Notes under the pieces: model-generated
Databases searched by the model: none
Seen by the model: the letters and a program-made list of their open reading frames with translations, nothing else
Told to the model about the DNA's origin: nothing
NCBI GenBank assembly: GCA_030248215.1
Contig: JASANG010002300.1
Coordinates: 62,001 to 126,000, forward strand
DNA from: Enoplolaimus lenunculus
Lineage: Eukaryota > Nematoda > Enoplea > Enoplida > Thoracostomopsidae
Length of the DNA: 64,000 nucleotides
Direction of reading: 5' to 3'
Shown: one piece after another, positions 34,113 to 45,971 of the stretch
Layout of the letters: each line of letters begins with the position of its first letter
Numbering within the stretch: the first letter of the stretch is position 1
Position numbers and translations under genes: made by a program

Positions 34113-34304
34113 GGGGCCAATGTAAAGAACAGGTGCGGAACAGTACTATAAGCATATTTCTAAGCCTAACCCAAAGCCTTAGCCTAAGCGCAAGAATGAG
34201 CATATTTCTAAGTCTATAAGTCAAGCAAACAAATTAGTTTAATGCTTAAGCTTATTCTATTGAAGTCCCACAGAAAACGTTCCGCCCCTGATCTTTACAT
34301 GGAC
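34113..34304 (-). mobile_element. hAT-like MITE with TTAGGC tract (copy 2)
   Basis: The ends GGCCAATGTAAAGAACAGG and CTGATCTTTACATGGACC are inverted, with perfect 8-bp flanks ttccaagg on both sides. The interior has taagcctaacccaaagcc and related words. Opposite orientation to copy 1. Confidence 0.8.
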
Positions 34305-34538
34305 CTTCCAAGGCAATGGCATATACCGGTACATTGCGCATGTTGTATTTAAATGTTTCGTAGCATTGCTCATACACAAAACTAAATTGACACTTTATTT
34401 CTACTTCAATGTAAATCTAGATAAGCATGAAAATCGATACAATAAAAAATACATGCGAACAACCACACTTCAAATCTAATTTATTGATGATTTCGTGGTG
34501 ATGTAAGAATCAGTCATTGTGATGCCAGCCTAATGCAA

Positions 34539-34824
34539 CGTTCACAATAAAAATTTCGGTTTGCAACCGAAAACAGTATAAGGAAGGGTAACACGTTAAT
34601 TTTCAAAATTGTCATGTTTTAACCTTACCATAACGCAAAAATTGCGCTGACCCTACCCTAACGCGTGTTACAAGATGCTCTATGACACAAATTAGGATAG
34701 GGCTACGTGCAGAGTAGGGTTAACGCAATTTTAGGGTATGGTTAACGCATGACAATTTTGAAAATCGACACGTGTTAACCCTAACTTGTTTTCGGTTGCA
34801 AAATGAAATTTTATATTGTGAACG
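34539..34824. mobile_element. MITE with long (~38 bp) terminal inverted repeats
   Basis: The left arm CGTTCACAATAAAAATTTCG..GGTTTGCAACCGAAAACA is matched by the right arm tgttttcggttgcaaaatga...tattgtgaacg. Inner words gttaacgc/gcgttaac and ttttcaaaattgtcatg/catgacaattttgaaaat are also inverted, so nearly the whole element folds on itself. The flanks repeat atgca. Confidence 0.7.
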
Positions 34825-35153
34825 ATGCATAACTATATTCAGTTCTAAATCAATTTATACGAGACGAGCCAAGTTCTTACCCGCAGAGTTCAGCATAACG
34901 CACACAAGAGTCGTTCATAAACGACCATCCACATACGTTATGGCTAATCAAACGGCAATTATCCCACATAAAGTATGGTACGTACAAACGTTAGCACCAA
35001 CCAACGAATACCATTGGCCATGATACGCAAATATTTCAGTTGTTACACTATAGTTACAACTACACAAAGCAATCCTTAAGCAGTAAAAATATCCCAATCA
35101 CAGGATGACTATAACATATAAAGTTGTACATACTACCAATATAAACAAGATTG

Positions 35154-38100
35154 CTATGTTTTTGGAACAGGAGCTTTGTGCAAACTACCTTCTTGATGCT
35201 CATCAATTTCTGCGTCCACTTGCCAACCAAGGCGAATCCAAGGGTTTTTGTTTTCACGGGCTTCCAATTCCACCTCGATAATTTTTTCAGTGAGATAGAA
35301 CGTATCCTGAAATGAACGATATTTCACAGTGTGATTAAGTTTAACTTTCCAATAAGACATAGATATTCCTTACTGAAAAAACTTCTTAATTCACATCGAT
35401 TTCAAGACGCAATCTTTAACATACCTGATCATAGCGGGTCCATTGTTCCTTTGGTAGCAATTCATTATTTGCCGAAAGCATAATTGCACGAGTAACGCGC
35501 TTAAGTCGTTCTTCATGTACTTCTGCAGGAAGACGCCTCAACGCTTCGATTACAACTGGATGCGCATCGTTATAGCTATCATGAACAAAACATCCTAAAT
35601 ATGAATTAGACACTTGCGACGTTAACAAATTCACGTACATCATTATGCGAAGACTTAGACCCTAACCCAATAAACGATTATAATTTTATGAGGAAGGTTC
35701 ATTTTCATTATTTTTTCGAATACAAACGCAAGAGAGATAGCAGTTTCCCTGATCAGACACACTTGTTGATAGCATTTTACCTGACTGATATGTGCAAAAA
35801 GTATCGGCAAACAATCCGCAATTTTTATGCAGTGCCGATGCCGATACTCACAAAAAGGGCCGACTATTACCGATGACATGCCGATTAATCGGTACATCCC
35901 TACTTTTGACTAATAACGATCAACTGCCGCAATTCAGTGAATTAAATCTTTAATCTTTAGAGCACATCCAGCCGTCAGAGGAAAGTGCGAAAAACATCAA
36001 ATCGGTCTTCGGAAATAACACACTTGGATAACTTGTGCTAGATTGAAAAAATCTACATGTCCACAGTAGGTTTCTCAGTTATTTTAGGCATATATATGTA
36101 TCAATTTGTATTTAGGTTTTGCGAACGCCATTAACCTTTATATACGATTCCGTTTGGAACCCTTTACAATATTCGTCTATGGGCAAAATAACAAAGATTT
36201 TTATAAGTCTCTCTACTACAACCAGTGTTGAGAAACGTGTTCTATGTGAATTATGTTTATCTGCTTGGGAGGACTTACGTAAATAGTAAATACATACGAC
36301 TATACAATTGAATGTTGCATAAACAGGTTTTACCAACACTGCCTGGTTTTCCGCCGTTCGTGCATTAGCGGGAAAAAGAACTGACGTAGCGACCTTCTTT
36401 TTTAGGGCTGAACCATTTTAAAGCCCTACAATATCTCCGTTTTGAGATGCATCCCATAGTACATCAAATTTCACATAAAAGTTGTCTAACCATTTTCTGC
36501 TGCCTAAACAACGCGTTTTTATTACCAAAATTACTATAATGCTAATAATTTTTATATATTAACATTCTTCCAATAAAAATTCGTCGCAGAAAAGGGAGAA
36601 TATTTGACTTTCTTCCGGATACGAAAACCAGATATAGATCGAGATTTTTTGCTGGGCATTAAACTGAGAGCAATGGCGGATCAATTGGGGGCTCACCCCA
36701 GCCGTGGCCCCCAACAGAATCTCAACAAAATTTACTTTGGCAATGAAGTTAACAGATGCGCACACTGACAAAATGAGAGACGCGCAATGTCAACCGCATA
36801 CGGGACATTGAGAAAATATTACAATAAAAGTATACGTACAGATGGTGTTGTATGCAATCATACCGACATAGTAGGCTGCTGATGTGCTGAAGCAATACTT
36901 AAGCGCAAAATTTCAGTATTTTCTTATTTCAAAACAATGAAACCCAGTGCTATATCATCTAAGGAAATATGATTGCGCTTGAAGTTCTTCAGTACAAACA
37001 AAAATTAATGTTTTCAAAAATATTTCTCATACAATAAAACGATCATCAAAACTAAATGCAATTCCGGTTCCGACAATAAATTTGAATTCCGATTCCAATT
37101 CCGATTCCAGCAAAATTTGGGTCTTTTCGGTTATGCGCCAGCCGGCGTTTGCCAAAAAAGTCTTTGATTTTTGAAATTTTTACATATTTGAGCTTCTGAT
37201 ACACCCCCCAATCATTCCACGCCCAAATTTGAATTTTTGAAAATCTCTATTTTGCAAGGTCCCAGGATGGCCCCTTGGGAATCAAAAATTTTTTCTGCCA
37301 TAAAGTTGAACAAATTATGTACCATTCACAGCAGCTTGCAGAGGTGATTTGAAACGTGCTAAATTTTGCGCGATCAGACGTCTAGCTAACTAGCTATGGT
37401 CAAATGACTAATTTCGCGCGCAGCCAACGATTTAGGATTACGCCAAGACAGTTATTTGGTCATAACTCATTCGACAGACATTTGATTGCAGAAAATAATA
37501 AATTGTTCTACTCAACTCTGCGAGCTGCGTCAAATGATATATAACTTGTCTAACTTTTGGACAAACAAATTATTTGGGTCCTAAGAGAGCCTTATCTTGG
37601 GACCTTAAAAATCGAATCTTTCAAAAATTCCATTTTAAAGGCCGGCTTGGGAGGGACAAACGAAAAGGCCTCAAAATTTCATTCTCATGTGAACGCTTAT
37701 GTTGTTTAATTAGCGACAAAAACACGTTGCAGTCTCACCTTACAGAGCTATTAAATTTGTGCCGGTTCTGAATCCTAAATTCGCAACAGACTTACCATAT
37801 TTTCTATGCTCTCCCATATTCCAACAAGCGCGATGAATCTTGATACCCAGATCGCCTATAGTCAAGCATATTCAATTTTAATACAATAATCAAGTACTTA
37901 ACAAAACTTTTGAGCAAAATGTGGAGCTAATGTGAAAGGCGTTTCGCATTCGCATTAGTGTAATTAAATACAGTTCGTTGCTTTGTATCATCCAACAGTA
38001 CAACGACAGCTTGCCACATTTTATACTAAATTAATATTTAATACGGATGAATCAAGTGCGACCCAAGCCCAAAATATCCGGCTCCTTCTTCGACAAAAAA

Positions 38101-38709
38101 AGACATCCGACTCGACATTTTAACTTTCCGAATGTTTTTTAAAAATTCCAAAAATCATCATTTTGTATTTATGCCAAATTGCCAACTGCCACGGAACTGA
38201 AGCGTTGTAAATTTTTGCATGTGTCCGTGTATCTTAACAACCTTCATTGGGTTACATCACAATAGTGCTGGAAACCTGAAAAAGATGATCGGTGTCATTT
38301 TATGGGCGTAACAGTATTCCTAAGGCTAAATTTCATCGTATAAAGATCTGTAAAACTAAGCCTAAAAATAGCGAATAATAGCCTTAACACAAAGCCGGTT
38401 CATTAGATTTCAATTAGTCATCCGGCACCGGCCAGATACAAAACGATGCGGCACCGATTTAAAGACCGGTCGGAATGTGCAATACGTATATATAGCATGC
38501 CGGCTTGCTCTTCCACTCACCCGCAGCGCAGGAAAACCACCGATACGAAAACTAGTATGTGCTCTTATGTCACAATAAAGTAAAGAATACTGCGGCTTAA
38601 TAATGACTCGATATAAAAACCGCTTACTTGACCAAAATCTATACCAAAACGGACCCATAAATTTCCTCAACTTTTCCGGATCCATATTTCTAGCCACATG
38701 GCTGCTCAT
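35154..38709 (-). CDS. UQCRB: Cytochrome b-c1 complex subunit 7 (ubiquinol-cytochrome c reductase binding protein)
   Basis: Three exons, 38709-38628, 35594-35425 and 35306-35154, join in phase (82+170+153 nt) to 134 residues. The core matches the UQCRB/QCR7 family: VIEALRRLPAEVHEERLKRV, then LLPKEQWTRYDQ across the second intron, then DTFYLTEKIIEVELEARE. In animals these correspond to AIRRLP..., ILPKEQWTKYEE and NFYLEPYLKEVIRER. The protein sits on the matrix side of respiratory complex III and helps anchor cytochrome b. The N-terminal exon (MSSHVARNMDPEKLRKFMGP then FWYRFWS) is diverged from the usual NAAGFNKLG region. The C-terminus extends about 20 residues beyond the usual end (VDAEIDEHQEGSLHKAPVPK). 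Intron 1 is 3 kb and contains repeats. Met9 is an alternative start. The core call is secure; the first exon is supported by phase and position only. Confidence 0.85.
36640..36790. repeat. AATGGCGGATC repeat fragment
   Basis: Shares gcaatggcggatc, ggggggc, gccgtggccc and caacagaatctcaacaaa with 44690-44760. Probably the end of a DNA transposon family; lies in UQCRB intron 1. Confidence 0.45.
37130..37690. repeat. Dispersed repeat (copy B), uninterrupted
   Basis: Parallels the flanks of 7620-8980 without the minisatellite: atatttgagcttctga, gtcataactcattcgacaga, tttgattgcagaaaa, cttgtctaacttttgg and aatcgaatctttcaaaaatt. Lies in UQCRB intron 1. Confidence 0.55.
38070..38405. repeat. Dispersed repeat of unknown type (copy B)
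   Basis: Partner of 25510-25885; see the shared phrases listed there. Lies in UQCRB intron 1. Confidence 0.65.
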
Positions 38710-38759
38710 GGTTCAAAATCAGTTACAACTAATAAAACAATATTTACTAAAATATACCA

Positions 38760-40062
38760 GTCTTAACATATAGATCTTCGCAAGTTCAAGCTCGAGTCGG
38801 AGGACTGTTTCGGAGGCGCCACCGGTTCAACCCGGAGACTTTGGTGAGATGGGATCTTTTTAAAAACCCATAACCCAAAAATCATGGGTGTTAAGAAAAT
38901 TTAATTTTTTTGCAAACTTAGTTCTATATTAATCATATTTTCGCTCAAATTTGCTATTTTATACTTTAAATTTATGAAAATCCTTCTTTATCTAGTTTGA
39001 ATGTGGCATAATGCTCAAAACAAGTGTTATTTTATACCGGGAGGGGGGTGAAATTTGCCAAGGAGATGGAACTAGGCGAATGGCGAAGCGGGTATGACCC
39101 TGCACACCTCATTACAACCAAAACGCCAAAAAAAAATCGTTACTGTCGAATACATTCTCCATTCTTTGCAGTAGTTTCAAAAAGTACACTAAGTTCACTA
39201 GCTACGAATCTTCCATATGATAGGTGGTGGTTTTTACTGGACGGCATACCTTTTAAAAATCTTATCGCTAAATTATTTGCGAGAGAGATATTAGAACCGT
39301 AGTTTATAAGTTTTCTTCCTCTCTTTTTCGCAATTTTAACGCATTGCATTCAGATCGGCAATATAAACATCGTTGTTTGGACCTGTGTTGGGTCCCCCCA
39401 CTGGGGGAGTGGGTCACTGGAAGACTGCACCACCATGTCACTGGGAGACTAGATGACTGGGACACGTTTCTAATAGTGCTTTGCTGCATTTTTAAACATT
39501 GGAAATCTACGGAACTCCAGCATTAAAAATTTGAATGTGAATTTGCAAATAAGCATAACCAGAACTTCCGCTGCATGTGTACACAATGGAACCGGTGTCA
39601 GAAAAAAGTGACTTCCACAATTTCTCCCGCCCAAAGCCCCACTGCCTTCTCCGCCAAAATTTTTGCCCCAATTTTCGGGTACTTTTATGTAAAAAGGCTG
39701 CCCTTTCGTGCGATTAATTGTTTCCCAGTTTATCCTGGCAACGCCATAAAGTAGACAAAGTACTTATAGGCTGTCCTTAATGCTAAAGGTTTTGGCCTAG
39801 TTTTGAGTCACCGTGAAACTAAAAGACAACATAGGTTTTATTTTGAAGGGTTAACAATTTTTGACAATATTTTTGGTTCCCACGGGGAATCTGTGACTTC
39901 ACACGCGAATTTTTTTTAAAAAATTGAACTTTGGGTGTGAAATCTGAGGATGTCTTAAAAGAAGCTTAAATATTCTAAATTCTCAGAATCGAACCTTTTT
40001 GTGCAAAATGTCGGCTTGGAGAAGGATACCAGTGGACCTTTTTTCGAAGGGGTGGAAAAGTC
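38760..40062. other. No firm gene
   Basis: Two overlapping frames on opposite strands at 39024-39350 are open for 60-90 codons but have no splice context or recognisable motif. Around 39395-39460 there is a short degenerate repeat of cactgggagact. Confidence 0.3.
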
Positions 40063-40198
40063 GGGCCAATGTAAAGAGCAGGTGTGGAACAATGGTACAT
40101 ATGACTAAACCTTAGCCTAAAGTAAAAATCAGTCTAAAGTTTAAACTACTCTATTCCAGTCCCACAGAAAAACGTTGTGCCCCTGATACTTACATTCG
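40063..40198 (-). mobile_element. hAT-like MITE with TTAGGC-type words (copy 3, short)
   Basis: Ends gggccaatgtaaagagcagg and ctgatacttacattc, with flanks ggaaaagtc and ggaaaatgc. It contains ccttagcctaaag but no expanded tract. Confidence 0.6.
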
Positions 40199-40424
40199 GA
40201 AAATGCTTTTTAGTACTTTAGCAAATATCAACTTGCGTAGCAGCGACAAAACATCATGAAAAGCGTTAAAAATTTGTAAACATGCGTCTACTGAAGCGTC
40301 AGAGTCTGATTTTAGTACTTGTTTGATTTATCACTGATCTCGAGCGGCCATCGTACACAAATAGCCAAGCGTCATATCATACCACGGCATGTTAATGAGA
40401 ATACCACATATTCCAAAAATTCCA

Positions 40425-43250
40425 TTAACCCTTTCTGGCCCGAATTATTTTGCGCACGTCAAAAAAAATTATTTTTTATTATAAAGCAGTGCAAAATCAT
40501 CAATATAATGAGTTTTAACAGCAAAACCACAACTTCCACGTAGTCACACAAAATTGTGATACTACACACTATAGTTGACAGTGGGCTTTATAGGCAGTTA
40601 CGACAAAAGCTGAGTCTGAGGTGAAAACATTGAAGATTTGTCTGGTAATAAGCTATTACCATACGGGATACTGACCTAAAGTATTATATTTTCATAAAAT
40701 ATAACTCAAGTAGTAATTTATTTGAAAATTAAAACTTTACCTAATTATTTGCAACAATATACTGCGCCAAACCGCGATGATAGTTTATTACTCATGGGTC
40801 ATCCACGTTAAAATGCACGCGCCGATGTAATAAATGTTCCACCCACCCCATTAGGAACAGCATCAAAGTATACATACTAGCTGGAGGCAAGGTACAGTTT
40901 CATAGCTGTACTAACATAGTGTTAATTGTCTAGACTCTGGCGGAAGGGACTCTGGACAAATACATGTTGTCTGTAGGATGTCAGGACATTACGTTAGCAA
41001 ACGCGCACACATTTAAAAAGACACGCTGTGCACACATATTCATACGCATCATTCAACGCAGAAAATCGAGTACCTTCTGAGGGACTATGGACAATAACAG
41101 TTCCCGATAATGATGTCAGGACAAGTACATATTTAGGCCTAGAGCATATTCATTGTCTAAAGGTTCAGACAATGACATATTGACATCTCAGACAGTGTAT
41201 AAAGAGAGTGGTTAGAGACAACGTGGGTACCTGAAAGGGAGGGACATTTTTTACAAATGTGCTGCATTTTAACGTGGATGACCCATCACGGAACTTTTTC
41301 ATGCAATCGGAACAAATAAAAACAGTGCATTTGTCACACATATATACCGTTTTACGTTTACAAACACTAGCGCAACATCGCATAGCACATGTAAGACTGG
41401 TATCTTTAAATGACCAGTGCCCAATATTGTTAGTTCGCAACTCATCAGGAACCCTTTTCGCAACAGATCGCTTAACTGGCGGCGCACAAAGGCGTTCATG
41501 ATCGGGTATAACATCTAGAGCGTGGATGACCAGCGGATGTGCACGATTGCGCACACTTTAACCAAGCGTATACCAAATGTGATTTAAACGAGTGCAAGCT
41601 AATATTCTCACTGTGCCCATTTCGATAAGCTAACCAAGCATTAACTGTCGCTACGGTCAAAAAAAATGTAAAAAATTCGCATATAGGGTTTGCGTTGCTT
41701 CACGGTATGACGATACGTTGCAACCATCATATCGTTCAAGTCAACAACACACATGTTTTCATTATAGAGTTTAACAACTGCTGGACAAGAAACCATAATT
41801 TTAGTTTTTTGACGCCTACAGTATCTTTCCCATTCATCAGTTGGGTTCTTTGCAGCAAAATTGGACATAAATAAAATAGGTTTTTTGTCATACCACCTTG
41901 TCACGCTAATATTATCAAGCGACGTCACTTCAGTGCAATTACCTCTCCTTTGAATTTGACAACTTCTACAACGCTTGTTGTGTTCTATTCTGCCTGCATG
42001 TTCCTATGGAGAACAATCCGGCCCTTTTTCACTCTAATTGCCAATTGTATGAATTAAAAAAGTTGTCGAAATAAACTCTAGCGTTTGTATTCTTAAGCGG
42101 CTCGACAAGCTTCATTACAACAGATCCGCCAAGTCCCAGGTTCAAGTTCATGTTTCCATCATTGGTTTTGCCCAAATACAAGTTAAAATCATACACGTAA
42201 CCAGATGCGCTACACCGCGCCCATACCTTGTACCCCAAAGCTTAGGCTTACCCCTAGTGTACTGTTTAAGGCTGCTTCGACTTTTAAACGGGATTATTTG
42301 CTCATATATGGAGTGATTCGCTCCAGGGGACATGATTTCGGCGAATTTTAGCTTGAAATGATGAAGAACCGGACGAGTTTGCATAATTTGTCTGATGAAT
42401 CTTCGCTTTATGCTGGAGTGTAAATAACGCCTAATTGTCATAAAATCATTTCTCGACATCAAGCCGGCAATCAAATTTCATCGCAGAGCAGAATCAGAGC
42501 TCCAATAATCCGCAATGGCGGATATCGAAGGTATGTAATTGCAATATTGATCGCCAGAACCACCTGAAGCGTGTACAAAGAAACGAAGCATATAGCTGAC
42601 AACTGAAACTTGATAACTTCCGAAAGTTTGTCATTTGCAAGGCTAAAGTTGTAAATAAAACCACAACATCTAGCGTCAAATTTATTAGAACTGATAAAAA
42701 CTAATTTTGATAGTAATATAATACTTCCAAAACTGACCTTGAGACGATGAATAGTAAGCACTGTACGGGTGTAACCACATTTTTGTGCGTATAAGTTAGT
42801 TTGAAAACAAATCCCTTGCAGTAAATCGTCACTGAATATTGCAGAAAATACGTCAATAGGTGTTGCTGCACCGATTAGCACATTTTGTTCCATGCGTTCA
42901 ATCCGGTAGATTACGTATCATAGAAGCCAAATAGAAACACGTATGGACGACAGCACGCTATACTTTTTTGGTTTTCTAGGGACATCATGGTTGGAAGATA
43001 TGCTGCTTACGGAATTTGTGTCTTGATTGCTACCTATTTCACTGTCATCATCGGAACTAGTTTTATTACCGCTAATGTCTAACTCCCCCGCTGCATAATT
43101 CAAATGTGGTACATCGTAATCGTCACATTGTAATTCGTCATCGCTTACTTCTAGATTACAGTCAACTACATGTACATTCCTATTTTTAATTCTGTTAAAT
43201 TTACTCATGATGGATCTAAATAATTTGCAACTATTACAGCCCACTGTCTA
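40425..43250 (-). mobile_element. Broken piggyBac transposon with transposase gene
   Basis: The minus strand encodes, in order: an acidic N-terminal region (43208-42918); PIDVFSAIFSDDLLQGICFQ (near 42860-42790); DYWSSDSALR then LMSRNDFMTIRRYLH (42520-42410); IIPFKSRSSLKQYTRGKP then LWGTRYG (42300-42220); GLGGSVVMKLVEPL..ARVYFDNFFNS (42140-42050); WYDKKPILFMSNFAAKNP..MCVVDLNDMMVATYRHT (41905-41700); and a cysteine-rich C-terminal domain SVCKRKTVYMCDKCTVFICS (41390-41310). These are the DDE_Tnp_1_7 fold and CRD of piggyBac. The second Asp (YFDNF) and the DxxD pair (VDLND) remain, but the first catalytic Asp is replaced by Tyr (SIYEQIIPF for IDEQ). Several frame changes and stops break the gene, and about 300 bp between 42790 and 42520 do not fit. 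The left end is TTAA at 40425 followed by CCCTTTCTGGCCCG. No matching right terminus was found. Inactive. Confidence 0.85.
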
Positions 43251-43501
43251 CTGTACTGGACGCAGCTTTCTATCAATAGTTTGAGACTTTGACACAAGCA
43301 GAAATGATAAAAATTGCGTGAACTATTTCGCTAGAATCTTCTCTAAAACCTTAGTATTTATTAAGGTTCCTCGCATGGATGCCAATCTCAGGCCAGCCTG
43401 CCATTTTAAGCGCCTTGGAAAAAATTGCATTCCGCAAAATCTGTAAAATTGAGCTCCGAAACTTTTCACCCTCCAACAGTCCTTGGAGCAACAACTTTGT
43501 G

Positions 43502-43676
43502 CAGGCCTGTGTAGCCAGCTCACGTTGCTAGGGGGGGCTAAAATTTTTCAGGAGGCGCATTCAATTTTTTTCAATGAGTTACAAGCAAGGTTGAAAGAAC
43601 ACTTTCTAGGGGCACCCAAAATTTTCGAAAGCGGGGGGCGAGCCTTCACTGGCCCCTCTTCTTGGCTACGGGCCCG
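43502..43676. mobile_element. hAT-like MITE, CAGGCCCGTAGCCAG family
   Basis: Ends CAGGCCTGTGTAGCCAGC and CTTGGCTACGGGCCCG are inverted; flanks actttgtg and actttggg match at 7 of 8. Related copies are at 49187-49354, 54787-54910 and 57197-57361. Confidence 0.7.
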
Positions 43677-43850
43677 ACTTTGGGATAAATTTCGTTATTT
43701 TTATTTCATTTTAAACAATTGCATCATATCTGTAGCGAAAATTTCCGCTAACGGAAAGGACACCGACTTTTACGAAACATAAACGAATATGCGGCTACAC
43801 CTGCTCGTTGATATTAAAAGATGTGAACGGTCTTACAATATCGATCTCTA

Positions 43851-44293
43851 CTGTATTGAACCGAATAAAAGGGGGGTAATAAGAGGGGGTGCCCATTTTG
43901 AGTCCGAATCTATAGGAGTCCGTATCCCTAATATGAGTCCGTAAGCGGATAGAGTCCCAAAACCTAATTAGTGTCCATAAATTTCAATTAACCCTAATTG
44001 TGGCGCATAAATGACTCCAGGACCAAATAATTTGAGTTCGAAACTTAAAAGCGTACTTAAATTTTGAAAGTACATTCCTAAGTATAACCTTGTATTATCG
44101 CTCAAGTTATTGACACACGCCAAATAAACGTTTACTTCAACGGAAAATTGCAGTACCGGATATACTATATCAGTAGCGAAGGGCGGCCGAGCGTGGGTTA
44201 AAAATAAATGAGTCCGTAACCGAATGACAAGGGGGGTTCCCTCTGGAGAGGCCAAATAAATATCAGTCCCCCCTCTTATTCGGGTCACTACAG
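43851..44293 (-). mobile_element. Tc1/mariner-like MITE, CTGTAGTGACCCGAATAAG family (copy 3)
   Basis: Bounded by CTGTATTGAACCGAATAAA and ...TTCGGGTCACTACAG, with TA on both sides. 443 bp, inverted relative to the other three copies. Confidence 0.8.
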
Positions 44294-45149
44294 TAATTAA
44301 GATGCCTGTTGAGCTTCTGCTGCTTAGCCACACGTTTATGTATAGGGTTTAGGCTTACGCTTACGGTTTTAGGAGTTTATTTATATAATTGTGTTTGGCT
44401 TGGAGCTCGCGATCTGCGTAACGTTTATTTCAAAATATCACCAAGCTTCCGAATGAAAATCATTGTAACCTTTACTTAACATTCGCTCCAATTCGAATTT
44501 AAAAGCTTTGTGAGTTTAGTGTTGTTACTTCGCTGTAGGTCTTTATTTTTGTTTATTTCTATCCAGCTAAAGTTTGATAGACGCTATCACAACCGACAAA
44601 TGTATGTCATGCGATTTTCGAAATTTCTGTCGATATCTTTTAAAAACCTTACAGTTTGGCGACATCGTCAGTGCCGCTGGGAAATAGATACGCAATGGCG
44701 GATCCATGGGGGGCCACCTCGGCCGTGCCCTCCCAACAGCATCTCAACAAAAATTATATAGTGTCAATTGCTGTTCTACGCTGTTCCGAAAGTAGCAGGC
44801 AGTTCTAACTCATTCAAAAACAAAAAAAGATGTAGCTGAAGCTGACTGGATTTTGCTTTTTCAGAACTAAATAGGCTTCCGAAGCCGAGCCTTTAAATTT
44901 ATGCCTGATTGAAGCCAAATCGGAATTTATGTTTAGATCTAAATTGGGTTGATGAGTTAGTTTTATTTGTGATTCATCTCAATTGAACGAAAGTAAAGAA
45001 GTCAATTTTATGGCAGTAGTTCGTGGTTTGCGTGTGGGAAAAAAATAAGTTTATTACCTACGAAATTTTGGCACATCCCATTGTGAGATCCTGGATCCGC
45101 ACTGTAGATAGGTACTATGCTGGTGCTGGCATAATCATTAAAACATCTG
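44294..45149. other. No firm gene; AATGGCGGATC repeat fragment at 44690-44760
   Basis: A plus-strand frame at 44510-44700 is open but low in complexity. The fragment acgcaatggcggatccatgg...gccgtgccc is shared with 36640-36790. No exon is supported. Confidence 0.3.
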
Positions 45150-45592
45150 CTGTAGTGACCCGAATAAGAGGGGGGACTATTGATTTGGCCTCTCCAGAGG
45201 GTACCCCCTTGTTATTCGGTTACGGACTGTTATTTATTTTTAACCCACGCGCCGTCGCCCTTCGTCACTGATATATATCCGGTACTGCAAGTATCCGTTC
45301 AATTAAACGTTTATTTGTCTTGCGTCAATAGCTTGAGCGATAATACAAGGTTATACTTAGGAATGTACTTTCAAAATTTCAGTACGCTTTAAAGTTTCAA
45401 ACTCAAATTATTTGGTCATGGAGTCATTTATTTGCTACAATTAGGGTTAATTGATATTTATGGACTCTAATTAGGGTTTAGAAACTCTATTCGCTTACGG
45501 ACTCTAATTAGGGATACGGACTCCAAATGATTCGGAGACTCAAAATGGGGACCCCTCTTATTACCCACCCCCTCTTATTCGGGCCAATACAG
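45150..45592 (+). mobile_element. Tc1/mariner-like MITE, CTGTAGTGACCCGAATAAG family (copy 4)
   Basis: Starts CTGTAGTGACCCGAATAAGA and ends ...CTTATTCGGGCCAATACAG, followed by TA. 443 bp, a close relative of copy 3. Its last bases (aatacag) act as the possible acceptor of the next feature. Confidence 0.8.
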
Positions 45593-45722
45593 TAATAACA
45601 GCGGTACTACTGCAAGTGGGGGATATTTCAACTCTGCTGACATAATAATGAGATGTGTTCAAAAATATTATCCCAGAAACACATGTTTAAGCGACTCCCA
45701 ATGTGAATTTTGCTTATCCGGT
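45593..45722 (+). CDS. Candidate exon of a cysteine-rich, probably secreted protein
   Basis: The open frame starts right after the MITE end and reads NNSGTTASGGYFNSADIIM, then RCVQKYYPRNTCLSDSQCEF and CLS, to a possible donor at 45723 (G|GTAGAG). Read through, the frame stays open to 45875 with further cysteines (GVCHVQLC). Cysteine spacing and hydrophilic composition are exon-like. No upstream partner or signal peptide was found. Not recognised. Confidence 0.35.
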
Positions 45723-45971
45723 AGAGACATTGAAGTATCTTACCCTTTCCTGCACGGTGTATGCCATGTGCAACTATGTTTAACTATTATACACATACGT
45801 GTTTATAGTACAATATCTTTACAAATCGAGAGAGCCCCTCCAGCGAGCTCCAGCGTCAACCCACCCTACAGCTGAGCGGTAATGATAAAAGGATAAAAGC
45901 CACCCACCCGAGGGATCTGTGGTCGAATTTTAGCTTGGAAAATCGTGTCTGCTAAAATTGAAAATCATATT

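Noticed and set aside
36112-36339. 75-codon frame in the UQCRB intron
   Set aside because: It lies between in-phase UQCRB exons, lacks splice context and shows no motif.
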